Notes under the pieces: generated by a model | Databases searched by the model: none | What the model was told of the DNA's origin: nothing | Seen by the model: only the letters and a program-made list of their open reading frames with translations | Made by a program: the position numbers and the translations under genes | IMG/VR virus record: IMGVR_UViG_3300021389_000040 | Location: 1 to 48,619 of that record | Source: a virus | Length of the DNA: 48,619 nucleotides | Reading direction: 5' to 3' (one strand) | Shown here: piece after piece, positions 16,923-26,662 of the stretch | Layout: each line of letters opens with the position of its first letter | Numbering within the stretch: the first letter of the stretch is position 1

Positions 16923-18343
16923 GTGGATACACAAGACAGGATAGCACTAATAAAATCTCTAACGGTAGTGTTATTGATGCAGATGATCTAGACCTTGAGT
17001 TTAATGCGGTAGAAGTTGCTTTTAACACTTCAACAGGACACACTCATAGTGGTGCTGCTGGAGAGGGTGCCCCTGTTACTGTACTGGGGCCAGAACAAGA
17101 ACTCCGAATGACATCTGCTGCACTTACAGCTAAGACAGATAACTCCTACGATATTGGTACAACAACTGTTGCTTGGAAGGACCTCTACCTTGAGGGTGTG
17201 GCTAAGGTTGGCTCTCTTACGGTAGGGGGTACAGCTGTAACAGCTACGGCTACTGAGTTGAACGTTCTTGATGGTCTCACAGCCTCCACTGTTGAACTCA
17301 ACTACGTTGATGGGGTAACTTCTTCGATCCAGACTCAGCTCGGGAGTAAACAACCCCTGGATGCGGGTCTTACTTCCCTCTCCAACCTAACAACATCTGC
17401 AGACAAGATGGTATATACTACCGCAAGTGATACCTATGCAGCTACAGACCTTACGTCCGCAGGCAGAGCACTTCTTGATGATACCGATGCTGCAGCCCAG
17501 TTGATTACCCTGGGCCTTAATGCCACAGCTGCAGAGATCAACCTACTTGATGGGGTAACTGCAAGTACCACAGAGATCAACCTACTCGATGGGGTAACTG
17601 CAAGTACAGTAGAGCTTAACTACGTTGATGGTGTAACTGCTCCTATCCAGACACAGTTTAGTGGTAAACAACCACTAGACTCAGACCTTACTGCTTTGGC
17701 TAACCTTGCCACTACAGGTGTTGTTGTTCGCACAGGTACAGGTACTGCTGCCACTCGTGCTATTGGTGCTGGTATAGGTCTTACTATTAGTAATGGAACT
17801 GGTGTTGCTGGTGATCCCACCCTAGCAGCAGATCTGGCCTCTCAAGTGGAAGCTGAGACTGGTACGGATAACACTAAACTTATGACCCCCCTAAGGGTTA
17901 AACAAGCGGTTGATGATAGGGTCTCTACAGACTCAGACCTAGTAGGTGTTGACCCCACACTACTCACCACACGAGGTACGATTGCAACGGCGATTGCGGC
18001 AATACCTACACCGTCCGCGCCAACAACCGCAGAGGTGCTTTCTGCCACGGCTGGGGGACTGTCCGGTGCGGTTGGGACAGAGATTGTTGCATGGAATGGC
18101 AGCGCAACCGACATTGCCATAAACGGCACAATTGCAGGCAGCAGCCTGTATTATAATGTCAACGTCACCGCGCTTAACCCGTTTTCAACGCTATTACAAG
18201 CGCCTGCCTTTTCCACAATAACAGCCAGCAACGGCCTTCCATTGACAGGGACTTGGAGAGCAAGGACTGCTTGCCCAGGCAAGTATCAAGATGTCGATAA
18301 TAACCGGATATTCATTCCAACACTTTGGTTAAGGATTAGTTAA
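16919..18343 (+). CDS. Tail fibre protein with degenerate repeats
   Basis: The 474-residue protein begins with a tail-attachment segment (residues 1-70, including GHTHSGAAGEGAPV) and a TDNSYDIGTTTVAWKDLYLE motif seen in many fibres. Residues 105-250 hold repeated units of the type ATEINLLDGVTAST and VELNYVDGVT, probably a trimeric beta rod. From about residue 345 (base 17960) the composition changes to GC-rich, and a different C-terminal tip follows. The tip and the next gene look like a replaceable receptor-binding cassette. Confidence 0.8.
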   Translation: MSGYTRQDSTNKISNGSVIDADDLDLEFNAVEVAFNTSTGHTHSGAAGEGAPVTVLGPEQELRMTSAALTAKTDNSYDIGTTTVAWKDLYLEGVAKVGSLTVGGTAVTATATELNVLDGLTASTVELNYVDGVTSSIQTQLGSKQPLDAGLTSLSNLTTSADKMVYTTASDTYAATDLTSAGRALLDDTDAAAQLITLGLNATAAEINLLDGVTASTTEINLLDGVTASTVELNYVDGVTAPIQTQFSGKQPLDSDLTALANLATTGVVVRTGTGTAATRAIGAGIGLTISNGTGVAGDPTLAADLASQVEAETGTDNTKLMTPLRVKQAVDDRVSTDSDLVGVDPTLLTTRGTIATAIAAIPTPSAPTTAEVLSATAGGLSGAVGTEIVAWNGSATDIAINGTIAGSSLYYNVNVTALNPFSTLLQAPAFSTITASNGLPLTGTWRARTACPGKYQDVDNNRIFIPTLWLRIS

Positions 18344-18775
18344 ATGGAATTCAGAAACTCCGCATATAACGAGCATGGCACCATTGATTGCGAGATTAAC
18401 CATCCAGATTACGGGTGGATACCGCACACAATTCCAGCCGATGAAAACCCGCAATTGCAAGCTGCTGCGATTGCATCTGTCCCGACCCCATATATGCCAC
18501 CGCCGCCACCAGACCCCGCCGAAACTCTCGCCGCAGAACGTGCCACTATGTCCTGCACACCAATGCAGGGTATGCTTGCCCTAGGGGAATCCCAGTGGAA
18601 TAAGGTGCTTGATTATCGTAATACTACCGCCACTTGGCAGGAGAAGGTTATTATTGATAGTGCTTTAGACTGGAGGCGGAATTCTCAAAATATTATGTTC
18701 TTCCAGTATCTCTTGGGTTACACTGATACTCAAGTAGATGACCTATTCCGTGCTGCTGCAAAGGTAATTATCTGA
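18344..18775 (+). CDS. Fibre-linked chaperone-like protein with composition boundary
   Basis: The 143-residue protein begins one base after the fibre stop. Residues 1-65 (NHPDYGWIPHTIPADE, then a Pro-rich PPPPPDPAE) look like a fibre assembly accessory and are GC-rich. Residues 68-143 (ATMSCTPMQGMLALGESQW, then YLLGYTDTQVDDLF) are conserved-looking and have normal composition. The join at about base 18550 probably marks a recombination point used to swap fibre tips. Confidence 0.6.
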   Translation: MEFRNSAYNEHGTIDCEINHPDYGWIPHTIPADENPQLQAAAIASVPTPYMPPPPPDPAETLAAERATMSCTPMQGMLALGESQWNKVLDYRNTTATWQEKVIIDSALDWRRNSQNIMFFQYLLGYTDTQVDDLFRAAAKVII

Positions 18776-19056
18776 TGAGAAACCCTATCTCTCAAGTTGG
18801 TCATGTATTTTATGAGGTAGGGTACTTCTTTATGGCTACAGGAAGCCGTATGGTTAATGCCCTGTTTTACAGGGGTTCTATACACCAGACACTTTCAGCT
18901 AGGACACAAATGGAGTCTAAGAACTCTCTAGAGTGGTTACACCGTAAGTGGCGTATCAACAAAATGTTCTTCTGGCAAGAAGATCACTGTGCAAGTGCTT
19001 GGAACAGTGAAGTATCTAGGGCAAGAAAAACGCTACAAAGAAATGGTGAGTTGTGA
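18775..19056 (+). CDS. Small basic protein of unknown function
   Basis: This 93-residue basic protein has an N-terminal amphipathic or weakly hydrophobic stretch (VGHVFYEVGYFFMATGSRMVN) and a Trp-rich C-terminal half. Its start overlaps the previous stop (TGATG). It precedes the genes for ejected proteins. A virion role is likely by position only. The 98 bases after it hold a small hairpin (ACCCT, loop GCTCTG, AGGGT) and the ribosome binding site of the next gene. Confidence 0.55.
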   Translation: MRNPISQVGHVFYEVGYFFMATGSRMVNALFYRGSIHQTLSARTQMESKNSLEWLHRKWRINKMFFWQEDHCASAWNSEVSRARKTLQRNGEL

Positions 19057-19154
19057 TTCACCGCTGCTATTTAGACAAAGACCCCCAGATGTGTACCCTG
19101 CTCTGAGGGTTGTGGTCAAAGGGTCCAACAAAGCCCTACAGTTAAGGAATAACA

Positions 19155-20726
19155 ATGGCTAAGAAATTCTTGGGGTTTACCCCAGATCAGCAATACACTA
19201 TCCTATCTAAACTGGGTTATGAGGGGCCTAAAGACTCCCAGATGATGGATGCCTTTGTTTCATCAAAGCCAATGGCCGCATCTAAAATGGGGGACTACAC
19301 GAGAAGGGCCCAGGAGCTTCTGGATAAACCACGGATGGCCACTGGTGGCGTTGTCCCCACAGCCCCAGTTGTGGCACCACTTACTACTACCCAGCAGACA
19401 GATGTTACTACTGCGGGCACTCAGGCAGACACTAACCCAGCTGCAGCAAACCTCAAACTTCAATCAGACCTTAATAAAGCTCAGGGTGAGTTTGCAGAAA
19501 TCCAAAAACAATTGGTGGCTAATCCCACCGACTCAGGTTTGATTAACGCTTTCTCCCAAGCCCAGACAAAGCTACAGGGTGCTCAAACTGCGTATGGTAC
19601 TGTTGGGATTCCCTCTGCTGGGGAAGCTATTGGTGCTGCAGTACAAACGCCTCAGAATTTAGTTACACAGGCACAGGCAACCCCTACCGCTGTTAGCGCA
19701 GATCAGTTTCTGACTCAGGGCACTGGACAGGCTGGTGAGGCTAGTGTTGTGGAGGTGGCTAAGGCTGATACAGCTGCCCAAGCTACGGCCCCCACAAAAG
19801 AAGATGCTGCTGTTATTGATACAACTGTAGTTGGTGATAAGGTAAAAGAAGAGCTAGAGGGTCTCCAAGCAGCTACTGCGGAGCCATCTAAGGCCGCTAC
19901 AGTACAAGGTCAACTAGAGGGCCTCATGTCCCAGTTCGAGGGTGGTGCAACGCCTCCTTGGGCCTCTGGGGCTATGCGTCAAGCTATGGGAATCATGCAG
20001 CAGCGTGGTCTCGGTGCGTCCTCAATTGCAGGACAGGCTGTTGTACAGGCCGCTATGGAATCTGCTTTTGCTATTGCATCTCAAGACGCCTCTACTGTTG
20101 CTCAGTTTGAATTGCAAAGCTTGAGTAACGAGCAACAGACTTCTATCTTTAAGACTCAACAGCTAGTCTCTAGTATGTTTACGGACCAAGCAGCAGAGAA
20201 TGCCTCTAAGCAGTTTAATGCTGCTAGTCAAAATCAAGTAGATCAGTTCTTTGCAGGCCTTCAAGAGTCTGTCTCTCGCTTTAATGCTGACCAGATTAAC
20301 GGTATTGCCCAATTCAATGCAGGACAAGAGAACTCCGTAGAGCAGTTTAACTCTAGCATGAAGGCTCAAAGGGACCAGTTTAATGCACAGAACTCCCTAA
20401 TCATTGAACAAGCAAATGCACAGTGGCGTCAAAATATTGCTACAGTAGACACCGCTATGATTAATGAAGCTAACATGACCAATGCTAAGAATGCCAATGC
20501 AATGACCCAAGCTGCTATGGATCAGATTTGGCAAAGAGAAAAAGACCTCATGGCGTTTTCTTTTCAGTCCTTTGAGAATCAGCTTGAGAGAGATAACAGC
20601 CTGATTCTTGCAGATAAACAAAACGCTGCAGCACAAAAACAGCTAAACTCAGAGATAGACTTTAAAGAAAACCAAGCAAAAGGTGCAATGATTGGTAATC
20701 TTGTGTCTAAACTCTTTTCATGGTAA
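19155..20726 (+). CDS. Probable internal (ejected) virion protein, Gln-rich
   Basis: The 523-residue protein has a short N-terminal domain with the MATGGV motif at about residue 61, a low-complexity Ala/Thr/Gln middle, and a long helical C-terminal region (residues 290-520). That region contains repeated QFNA-type units such as ISRFNADQ, AQFNAGQENSVEQFN and RDQFNAQN. Podoviral ejection proteins are long, helical and Gln/Ala-rich, and are encoded after the tail genes with a transglycosylase nearby, as here. The ribosome binding site is AAGGA, seven bases before the ATG. Confidence 0.65.
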   Translation: MAKKFLGFTPDQQYTILSKLGYEGPKDSQMMDAFVSSKPMAASKMGDYTRRAQELLDKPRMATGGVVPTAPVVAPLTTTQQTDVTTAGTQADTNPAAANLKLQSDLNKAQGEFAEIQKQLVANPTDSGLINAFSQAQTKLQGAQTAYGTVGIPSAGEAIGAAVQTPQNLVTQAQATPTAVSADQFLTQGTGQAGEASVVEVAKADTAAQATAPTKEDAAVIDTTVVGDKVKEELEGLQAATAEPSKAATVQGQLEGLMSQFEGGATPPWASGAMRQAMGIMQQRGLGASSIAGQAVVQAAMESAFAIASQDASTVAQFELQSLSNEQQTSIFKTQQLVSSMFTDQAAENASKQFNAASQNQVDQFFAGLQESVSRFNADQINGIAQFNAGQENSVEQFNSSMKAQRDQFNAQNSLIIEQANAQWRQNIATVDTAMINEANMTNAKNANAMTQAAMDQIWQREKDLMAFSFQSFENQLERDNSLILADKQNAAAQKQLNSEIDFKENQAKGAMIGNLVSKLFSW

Positions 20727-20731
20727 GATAG

Positions 20732-21460
20732 ATGAGCTATATTAAATCACTACTAAGCGCAGATAATATCTTAGGTAAAATTCAGTCTGGAGAACACTCT
20801 CAGGAGGTTAGGGTTCAGGCAACCAAAGGTCTGCTCCAAAGACCTAAGCGCAGATCTGTCCTAGAGGACCAGACAGAGGAAATTCCATTTCAAAGTGCAT
20901 ACTCTGCTTTGGACAGCATTCAAGCTAGGATTGACGCGGAGAAGGGCAAAGAAGAAATGCCAGAGGGCACTGGAAGTAACCTTGAAGTTGTCGGCGTACA
21001 GAGACCTAGACTAAGAGAGTCTGGTGGTTTTGTGCCTGTGCCAGGTAGTCTAGACGATCTTGCCTCCGCAAGGGAGGCTCTTGCGGCAGTAGAGTCGCGG
21101 GGTAGTGGAGACTACTCTGCTCTAGGGCCTCTCGTAACTAAGGGTATGTATAAAAATCAAAGGGCCTATGGTCGGTATCAGGTTATGGAGGGTAATATTG
21201 GACCCTGGACTAAAGAGGTTTTTGGTCAACCGATGACTAAAGAGGACTTTTTAAGTGATCCAGCCGCTCAAGATGCTGTAGTAGAGCACCAACTAAAAAA
21301 GAGTTTTAGTAAGTACGGCAACTATGATGATGCAGCCTCGATCTGGTTTTCTGGTCAACCCCTAAGCAAAGCAGGAAATAAGTCGGATGGGTACAACACT
21401 GTACCACAATACGTAAAAAAATTCAGGGGCTATTTTAGTGACTACAAGAGGGATATGTAA
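20732..21460 (+). CDS. Lytic transglycosylase-like virion protein
   Basis: The 242-residue protein has a C-terminal catalytic-looking domain (residues 105-235) with AAVESRGSGDYSALGP, where the Glu is the likely general acid. RAYGRYQVMEGNIGPWT and ASIWFSGQP follow. This pattern fits SLT-type murein-degrading domains that open a path through peptidoglycan during DNA entry. The first 100 residues are charged and probably anchor it in the virion. It is the only peptidoglycan hydrolase-like gene seen and might also serve lysis. Confidence 0.75.
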   Translation: MSYIKSLLSADNILGKIQSGEHSQEVRVQATKGLLQRPKRRSVLEDQTEEIPFQSAYSALDSIQARIDAEKGKEEMPEGTGSNLEVVGVQRPRLRESGGFVPVPGSLDDLASAREALAAVESRGSGDYSALGPLVTKGMYKNQRAYGRYQVMEGNIGPWTKEVFGQPMTKEDFLSDPAAQDAVVEHQLKKSFSKYGNYDDAASIWFSGQPLSKAGNKSDGYNTVPQYVKKFRGYFSDYKRDM

Positions 21461-21957
21461 TGTTTAAAGCACCAATTCCAGGCATGTCTCTTACGGGAGA
21501 ACCTAAAAAATACCCTTGGGAACGTCCCCCAGAGCTTGCTTCTGCAGAAGATGTTGCAGAGTATTATCTAGATAAATTCTCCGAGAAAGAATCAATGGAC
21601 ACTATCCTTGATTACTTGGCTGTTGGGGATTTGACCCTAAAAGAGTTGGTAGAGGGTATCCTTAGGCTAGGTGTTTCTAAGGGTCTACACACTATTGATG
21701 CTGGCCTTCTTGTTGCCCCAGTTCTGCACAAGACCATAAAACTTGTTGCGGATGCTGTTGAAATTGAGTATGATGAAGGCTTGGTGGACAAGAAAGAGCA
21801 AGAAGCTCGGGCAAAAGACCGTGAGTTCCTCTTCTCCAAAAAACTACTTTCAAAAATTAAACCAAGAACACTAACAGACCCCCTAGATGAAGCTTTTGAT
21901 ATCGCGGAAGAAGTTGCGGAAGAGAAGCCCAAAGGGCTGGTTGAAAGAAGGAAGTAA
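21460..21957 (+). CDS. Charged protein of the ejection-protein cluster, unknown function
   Basis: The 165-residue protein starts one base into the previous stop (TAATG). It has a short Pro-rich start, a helical middle with a moderately hydrophobic stretch (TIDAGLLVAPVLHKTIKLV, residues 77-96), and a strongly charged C-terminal tail. Position among ejected virion proteins suggests it is carried in the head, but no family is recognised. Confidence 0.6.
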   Translation: MFKAPIPGMSLTGEPKKYPWERPPELASAEDVAEYYLDKFSEKESMDTILDYLAVGDLTLKELVEGILRLGVSKGLHTIDAGLLVAPVLHKTIKLVADAVEIEYDEGLVDKKEQEARAKDREFLFSKKLLSKIKPRTLTDPLDEAFDIAEEVAEEKPKGLVERRK

Positions 21958-21959
21958 AA

Positions 21960-23054
21960 GTGGCTGCAGGTATTTGGTCTGGTATTTACCAGGGTTATCA
22001 AGACGCTGAAAAAGTAAAGCGGGAGGAGGGGGACAGACAAGAGCGGAGAGACCTTATTGCTCAAGAGCGTGAGGATAAACTCAAGATGTTCCAGCAGGAA
22101 CGTTTGGATAAGTTTGCCACAAACACACTAGAAAGCTTTAAAACCTACAAGGGCTCTGGTGTTACCCGCTCTGGACCCGCTAACCAAGATACCCCAGGAT
22201 CTCAAAGTTTTAACTTTGGGGTTCTAAAGGGTTTTGGTTTGAAGGATGAACAGATCCTAGCTATTGATGGTATGGGTAAGGGGGCTTCAACAAAAGTCAT
22301 AGAAACCCTAGCTAAGTATGCAGACCCAGATAATCCCTACACAGAAGCTGAGATTAACCAAATTACCGAGTCTATTGTTGTGGGTGATAGGGTTGATATT
22401 GACCCAGAGGAACTCCTTGCTGCTCAGGGTATCACAAAAGACCAATTTGACCCAATCACTTGGAAAGATATCCTCCTGAAAGGCAGACAAAATTTGGTGC
22501 GTGAGCCAGAGGTGGCATCAGTTTACTCGGGGAGATCTACCCCACTTTCTAACGAAGATGTCTTTAAAGAGGTTAAGCCTGTTGTTGAAGGGCTGTCAGG
22601 TCTTCTTACTGTTAAGCTTGGTAAGGAGCCCCCAGAGTCAACTCTCCGTGCCGAGATTGCTATGGCCAAAGACAAGCTAGAAAAGGGTGATCCTACAAAA
22701 GCTTTGGAGGTCTTTAGTGATGAAGAGGTTGTAGCTTTCTACAGCCGTATTGAGAGACAAAACCCCAGGGTGTTTGGTGCGGACTCTGACGTCTTCTTGG
22801 GTACCTTGGAGCCCTTTAAGCAGCGGTACCAAGATATCCTTGCAGGTAACTCTACTGCAGTATCCGATCCCCCAGAAGGTACAGGAGCACCCTCCGCACA
22901 AGAGCTTGCATTCCTGGATCTCAACCTGGACAATGAAGTTGTAGTTAGGAAGTTTATTGAGCTGTACGGGGAAGAAGAGTATAAAAAGATACTTGAAGCT
23001 CGTAATCAAGTTACCCCTAACCAGGTTCCGTTGGAGCTTGGTGGCCTAAACTAA
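21960..23054 (+). CDS. Probable internal virion protein, helical
   Basis: The 364-residue protein starts with GTG behind AGGAAG. Residues 1-60 form a strongly charged helix (EKVKREEGDRQERRDLIAQE) and the rest is helical and acidic, with an IPEGTG-type linker near the end. It has no catalytic motif. Size, helicity and location between the transglycosylase and the giant protein fit an ejection protein. Confidence 0.6.
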   Translation: MAAGIWSGIYQGYQDAEKVKREEGDRQERRDLIAQEREDKLKMFQQERLDKFATNTLESFKTYKGSGVTRSGPANQDTPGSQSFNFGVLKGFGLKDEQILAIDGMGKGASTKVIETLAKYADPDNPYTEAEINQITESIVVGDRVDIDPEELLAAQGITKDQFDPITWKDILLKGRQNLVREPEVASVYSGRSTPLSNEDVFKEVKPVVEGLSGLLTVKLGKEPPESTLRAEIAMAKDKLEKGDPTKALEVFSDEEVVAFYSRIERQNPRVFGADSDVFLGTLEPFKQRYQDILAGNSTAVSDPPEGTGAPSAQELAFLDLNLDNEVVVRKFIELYGEEEYKKILEARNQVTPNQVPLELGGLN

Positions 23055-23067
23055 CTAGGATTTTTGT

Positions 23068-26000
23068 ATGAATGAAGATATTGTACCCTCTTGGGCAAAA
23101 GAGATCCCAAACATTAAGCCCCTAAAGGCTGCACCCCCTTCTGCTGAGGGGGGTTTTACCCCTGATTGGGCAAGTGGTATCTCTAACACAAAACCCCTCG
23201 TGGGTTTCGGTGGGGCAACAGAGGAAGAGAAACCAACGGGGCTTACTCGTTCTGAGGTACTTAATAACCCCGAAAGAATGTCTGCTATTAAAGACACAAT
23301 GATGCTGTACCAAGGGGGTAAAAACATTGCAGGTAAAGCAGTGCGGGTTGGGAAGAGCCTTCTTGGGGCAACTGACCTACAGCTGATGGGGGATGAAACA
23401 GACGAAGAAGTCTACGATAAGTGGTTGGAGCACTCTCGTCTGCTTACGGCTGGACAATCTACAACACTGGTAAATGAGGTTGCACTTGTTTCTAGGTTGG
23501 ATGATAGTGCGCGTCAGACACTTAAAAAGGGCTATGACCTTTTTGATTCACTTCAAAATGTCTACACTGGGGATAGCACCCTTGGGGAGAAGTGGGAAGC
23601 CACAAAGGACTACACATCCGCTGTAGTTTGGGACCCAACAACTTTTGTTAGTTTTGGTGTAGGTAAGGCTTACACCGCTGCAGGGACTAAGGCGGCTGCT
23701 GTTGCCTTAAGAGCTTCTGTCTCTGCGGGTAAGTCCCTGGCAGTTAAGGCTGTTGCTAAACAGGGCCTTAAAGGCGTTGCTGCAGAAACTGCTGTGAAAA
23801 CTATTCTAGACCAAGCTTTTGATAATGGTATTAGAACTATTGGTAAAGCTGCAGCTAAAAAGGAGTTTGGTATCCAACTGGCTACAGACTTTGCTCTAGA
23901 GGTTGGCAAAGACACCCTCAGACAGACTAAGCTAGACATGGTGCTGGACGAAGAACGAGAGTATAAGTACTCCCAAACAGCAATTGCTGCACTAGGTGCT
24001 ATTGTTCTCCCCTCTGTTATCTATGGTGCAAAGGGTGTGGCTAAGGTTGCTAGTAAAGCCTCTGGCAAGATTGCCGAGAAGTATGGTACAAAAGACCTCT
24101 TTGCTGAGTATGCAAACGCATCTTTTAAATCCGCAAGGATGTCTCCACAACAACTAAAAGCTGAACTCCTAGGCAAGCTAAACAAGCCGAAGCTGGCGTC
24201 CTCTATTGGAGACTCTTTTGACAACTTCTTGAAGGATAGGGAGTCTCTTGTGTCTTGGAAAGAGGCAAAAGTAAAGGCCGAGGAGGCTATCCGAGCCAGT
24301 GGGAATGTACCCACAAACACATTTGAGTTGTTCTCTTTCTATAACAGGGTTTTCTTTGGGGGTATAAATAGTTCTGGAAAAGAGCTTGGGGAGGGTTTGG
24401 TTCATGCTCTCAAAAGAGATGGCATTGCAATAAAGCTTTTGGACGAAGACGATAAAGTTGCTAACTTCCTAGGTGATGCAATTTCTTACGTTGATAATAA
24501 AACTATGAAAAAGGTACTCACGGACTACCAAAAAGTCACGGGTACGGATCTTGGGTTTAACCTTAAATCTAAAACTTTGACAGAAGATGTTGGAAACTTT
24601 TGGAAGACCAACAGTAGTATGGCAGGTATGACAAACCAGCTAAACAGTTTGGGTTCCCGCATCTTGGGAAGAGAAATGACTTTGCAGGATTTGGTGGACT
24701 TGGCCACAGCCAATAAAGCCGGAGTAAGTTCTAAAGACCCCGCCTACGGTGCTTGGTTGTTGTCTGTTAGGAACAGAGCCCTGACCGCACACCCAAGTAC
24801 GACTGCAATCAACGCTAGGGGTTGGGCATATATGTCGGGTGCAAATAGTATCTCAGATCTAGTAGAAGGTTCCTTGAACTACGGTGCAGGGAAACTCCTC
24901 AACAAGCCTGCACTAGCTCTTAAGGGTAAAGGCACATTTCTGGGTGTGGGACGTAAAGCCTATAACATCTTGAACTGGGATGCTACGGTTCAGGAAGGTG
25001 TTGGGTTGTTGGAAGCAATCCCAAGGGCAAAAGAGGATCTATTTAAAATCCTTGCTGGTGACGCAGGTATGAGAGACCCCAGAGAGTTTTATAATCTTGG
25101 TGATAAAAACGCGGCAGTAAATGCCACAGAGGGTTATATTAAGCTGGTACAAACAGTCTGGGGCGTAAACCTTCTAGACGCAGAGACTAAGCTCATTAGT
25201 TTTGTCTCCAACTTTGACCAAGCCCTTATGAAGAATTTTGATACAAACCTTAAAGACTTCATGGGCAATCCTAAGTGGCAGGTTGAACTTCGTACCACAA
25301 AGTTTCTAGATACATATGAGGAGGCTCTTGATAAGACCTTGAGAGAGACTGGGGCAAAGTCTTGGACAGATAAGTCTGGGAATGGTCCCGCACTGGCTGC
25401 AGCAAAGTTTATTGAAAAGGTCTCTAACAGCTCGTCAACAGGTTGGGTGCTGCCTTTTGGTCGTTGGTTTAATACCTCCACAGCTTTTATTAGTGACTAC
25501 TCTGGTGCATCCTTACTGTACAATGCAGCAATGAGGGGTACTAATATTAAAAAGGCGGGGGAGGTAGATATTGTCTCGGACATGGCCAAGGCAGCTAGCT
25601 TCTGGGGGGGCGTAGCCCTGTTCCAGGAAAAGGCAGAGGAGAAGTTGGCTAGTGGTACACCTTGGAACTTTGAAGTGCATGAGGATGGTACTAGAGAGGA
25701 TATCACAAACCAGTTCCCCAGAAATGTTTTTGCCTTTGCATCTCAAGCAGTAGCTCATGCTAGAAGAGATGGTTACGAGAATATACCCAAAGAGTTAAAC
25801 CAAGATGGGGCAGAGACACTACTACTATCTGCCTTTAAGGGTACAGAAAACACTATTGAGGACCTTAAGCTAATTTTGGGATCTCTCTACGAAGGCGATA
25901 TTGGCCCTGCTTTGGTGGATATTGTTTCTAAGGTAGTAAGCTCTAACGTTTCTGCAATTACCCGTGGTGTTGATCCTGTTAACACTGGAGTTCTTCTCTT

Positions 26001-26625
26001 CTCAGAGGACCTAGGAAACCCAGACAGACGCCAAGGAGCTAAGTCTCTTAATGAAGCTTTTAGGTATTTGGATGGTATTGTAAAACTACCCGCTGTACCT
26101 GAAAGACAAGACCCCACTAAGGGTACCTCTGGTGTTAGAGACATAGGAAAAGTTTTCTCTGGCTTTAGTACAAAGAATCCCGTAGCTGTTGCGGATAGGA
26201 TGATTGCCGCAGTTGGACAACAGAACTGGAGAAATATCCGCTGGGTTGGAGACCCGATGGTTAAAAACCGGATGGATGAAATCTTTTCAACTGTTGTTAA
26301 CACTGTTGCAAGAGACCGTCTTGAGTCTTTCCCAGACTTCTTCGATAAGCCTATTGAAAAGCAACAAATTGTTGTCAAAAACATGCTTGATGAAGCAAAG
26401 TCTGTTACCCGCAAGCTTTTTGAAAGTGGTATTGAGAGTAAGGACAGGGGCCTATTTCTTTTGAGTAAGCTGAACTCTTTCTCTGATAAGAGAGCGCTAG
26501 ATCGGGCTCAGAAGATCCTGGGTGTTACTGACCTAGCAGAACTGCTAGCAGAAGATGGTGGGGTGGATATGTTAGAAACCCTGCTGTACACAGCAAAAAT
26601 AGAGTCCGAAGACTCAGGTTTTTAA
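23068..26625 (+). CDS. Giant internal virion (ejection) protein
   Basis: At 1185 residues this is the largest gene in the window and the last of the rightward block. The N-terminus has two copies of a short motif (PSWAKEIPNIKPL at 7-19 and PDWASGISNTKPL at 31-43). The body is helical, with Ala-rich amphipathic stretches (residues 195-330, such as AKVASKASGKIAEKYG) suited to crossing or lining the envelope. Large last-gene proteins in podoviruses are ejected to form the DNA conduit. I recognise no enzymatic domain. It is followed at once by a terminator. Confidence 0.65.
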   Translation: MNEDIVPSWAKEIPNIKPLKAAPPSAEGGFTPDWASGISNTKPLVGFGGATEEEKPTGLTRSEVLNNPERMSAIKDTMMLYQGGKNIAGKAVRVGKSLLGATDLQLMGDETDEEVYDKWLEHSRLLTAGQSTTLVNEVALVSRLDDSARQTLKKGYDLFDSLQNVYTGDSTLGEKWEATKDYTSAVVWDPTTFVSFGVGKAYTAAGTKAAAVALRASVSAGKSLAVKAVAKQGLKGVAAETAVKTILDQAFDNGIRTIGKAAAKKEFGIQLATDFALEVGKDTLRQTKLDMVLDEEREYKYSQTAIAALGAIVLPSVIYGAKGVAKVASKASGKIAEKYGTKDLFAEYANASFKSARMSPQQLKAELLGKLNKPKLASSIGDSFDNFLKDRESLVSWKEAKVKAEEAIRASGNVPTNTFELFSFYNRVFFGGINSSGKELGEGLVHALKRDGIAIKLLDEDDKVANFLGDAISYVDNKTMKKVLTDYQKVTGTDLGFNLKSKTLTEDVGNFWKTNSSMAGMTNQLNSLGSRILGREMTLQDLVDLATANKAGVSSKDPAYGAWLLSVRNRALTAHPSTTAINARGWAYMSGANSISDLVEGSLNYGAGKLLNKPALALKGKGTFLGVGRKAYNILNWDATVQEGVGLLEAIPRAKEDLFKILAGDAGMRDPREFYNLGDKNAAVNATEGYIKLVQTVWGVNLLDAETKLISFVSNFDQALMKNFDTNLKDFMGNPKWQVELRTTKFLDTYEEALDKTLRETGAKSWTDKSGNGPALAAAKFIEKVSNSSSTGWVLPFGRWFNTSTAFISDYSGASLLYNAAMRGTNIKKAGEVDIVSDMAKAASFWGGVALFQEKAEEKLASGTPWNFEVHEDGTREDITNQFPRNVFAFASQAVAHARRDGYENIPKELNQDGAETLLLSAFKGTENTIEDLKLILGSLYEGDIGPALVDIVSKVVSSNVSAITRGVDPVNTGVLLFSEDLGNPDRRQGAKSLNEAFRYLDGIVKLPAVPERQDPTKGTSGVRDIGKVFSGFSTKNPVAVADRMIAAVGQQNWRNIRWVGDPMVKNRMDEIFSTVVNTVARDRLESFPDFFDKPIEKQQIVVKNMLDEAKSVTRKLFESGIESKDRGLFLLSKLNSFSDKRALDRAQKILGVTDLAELLAEDGGVDMLETLLYTAKIESEDSGF

Positions 26626-26628
26626 ACC

Positions 26629-26662
26629 AAAAAAAGAGGCCCCTCACGGGGCCTTTTCTTTT
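26629..26662. terminator. Bidirectional rho-independent terminator between convergent halves
   Basis: AGGCCCC at 26637-26643 and GGGGCCT at 26648-26654 form a seven-base stem with loop TCAC. TTTCTTTT follows on the plus strand. An A-run on the other side becomes a T-run on the minus strand. It therefore ends both the rightward virion operon and the leftward gene block. Confidence 0.85.
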
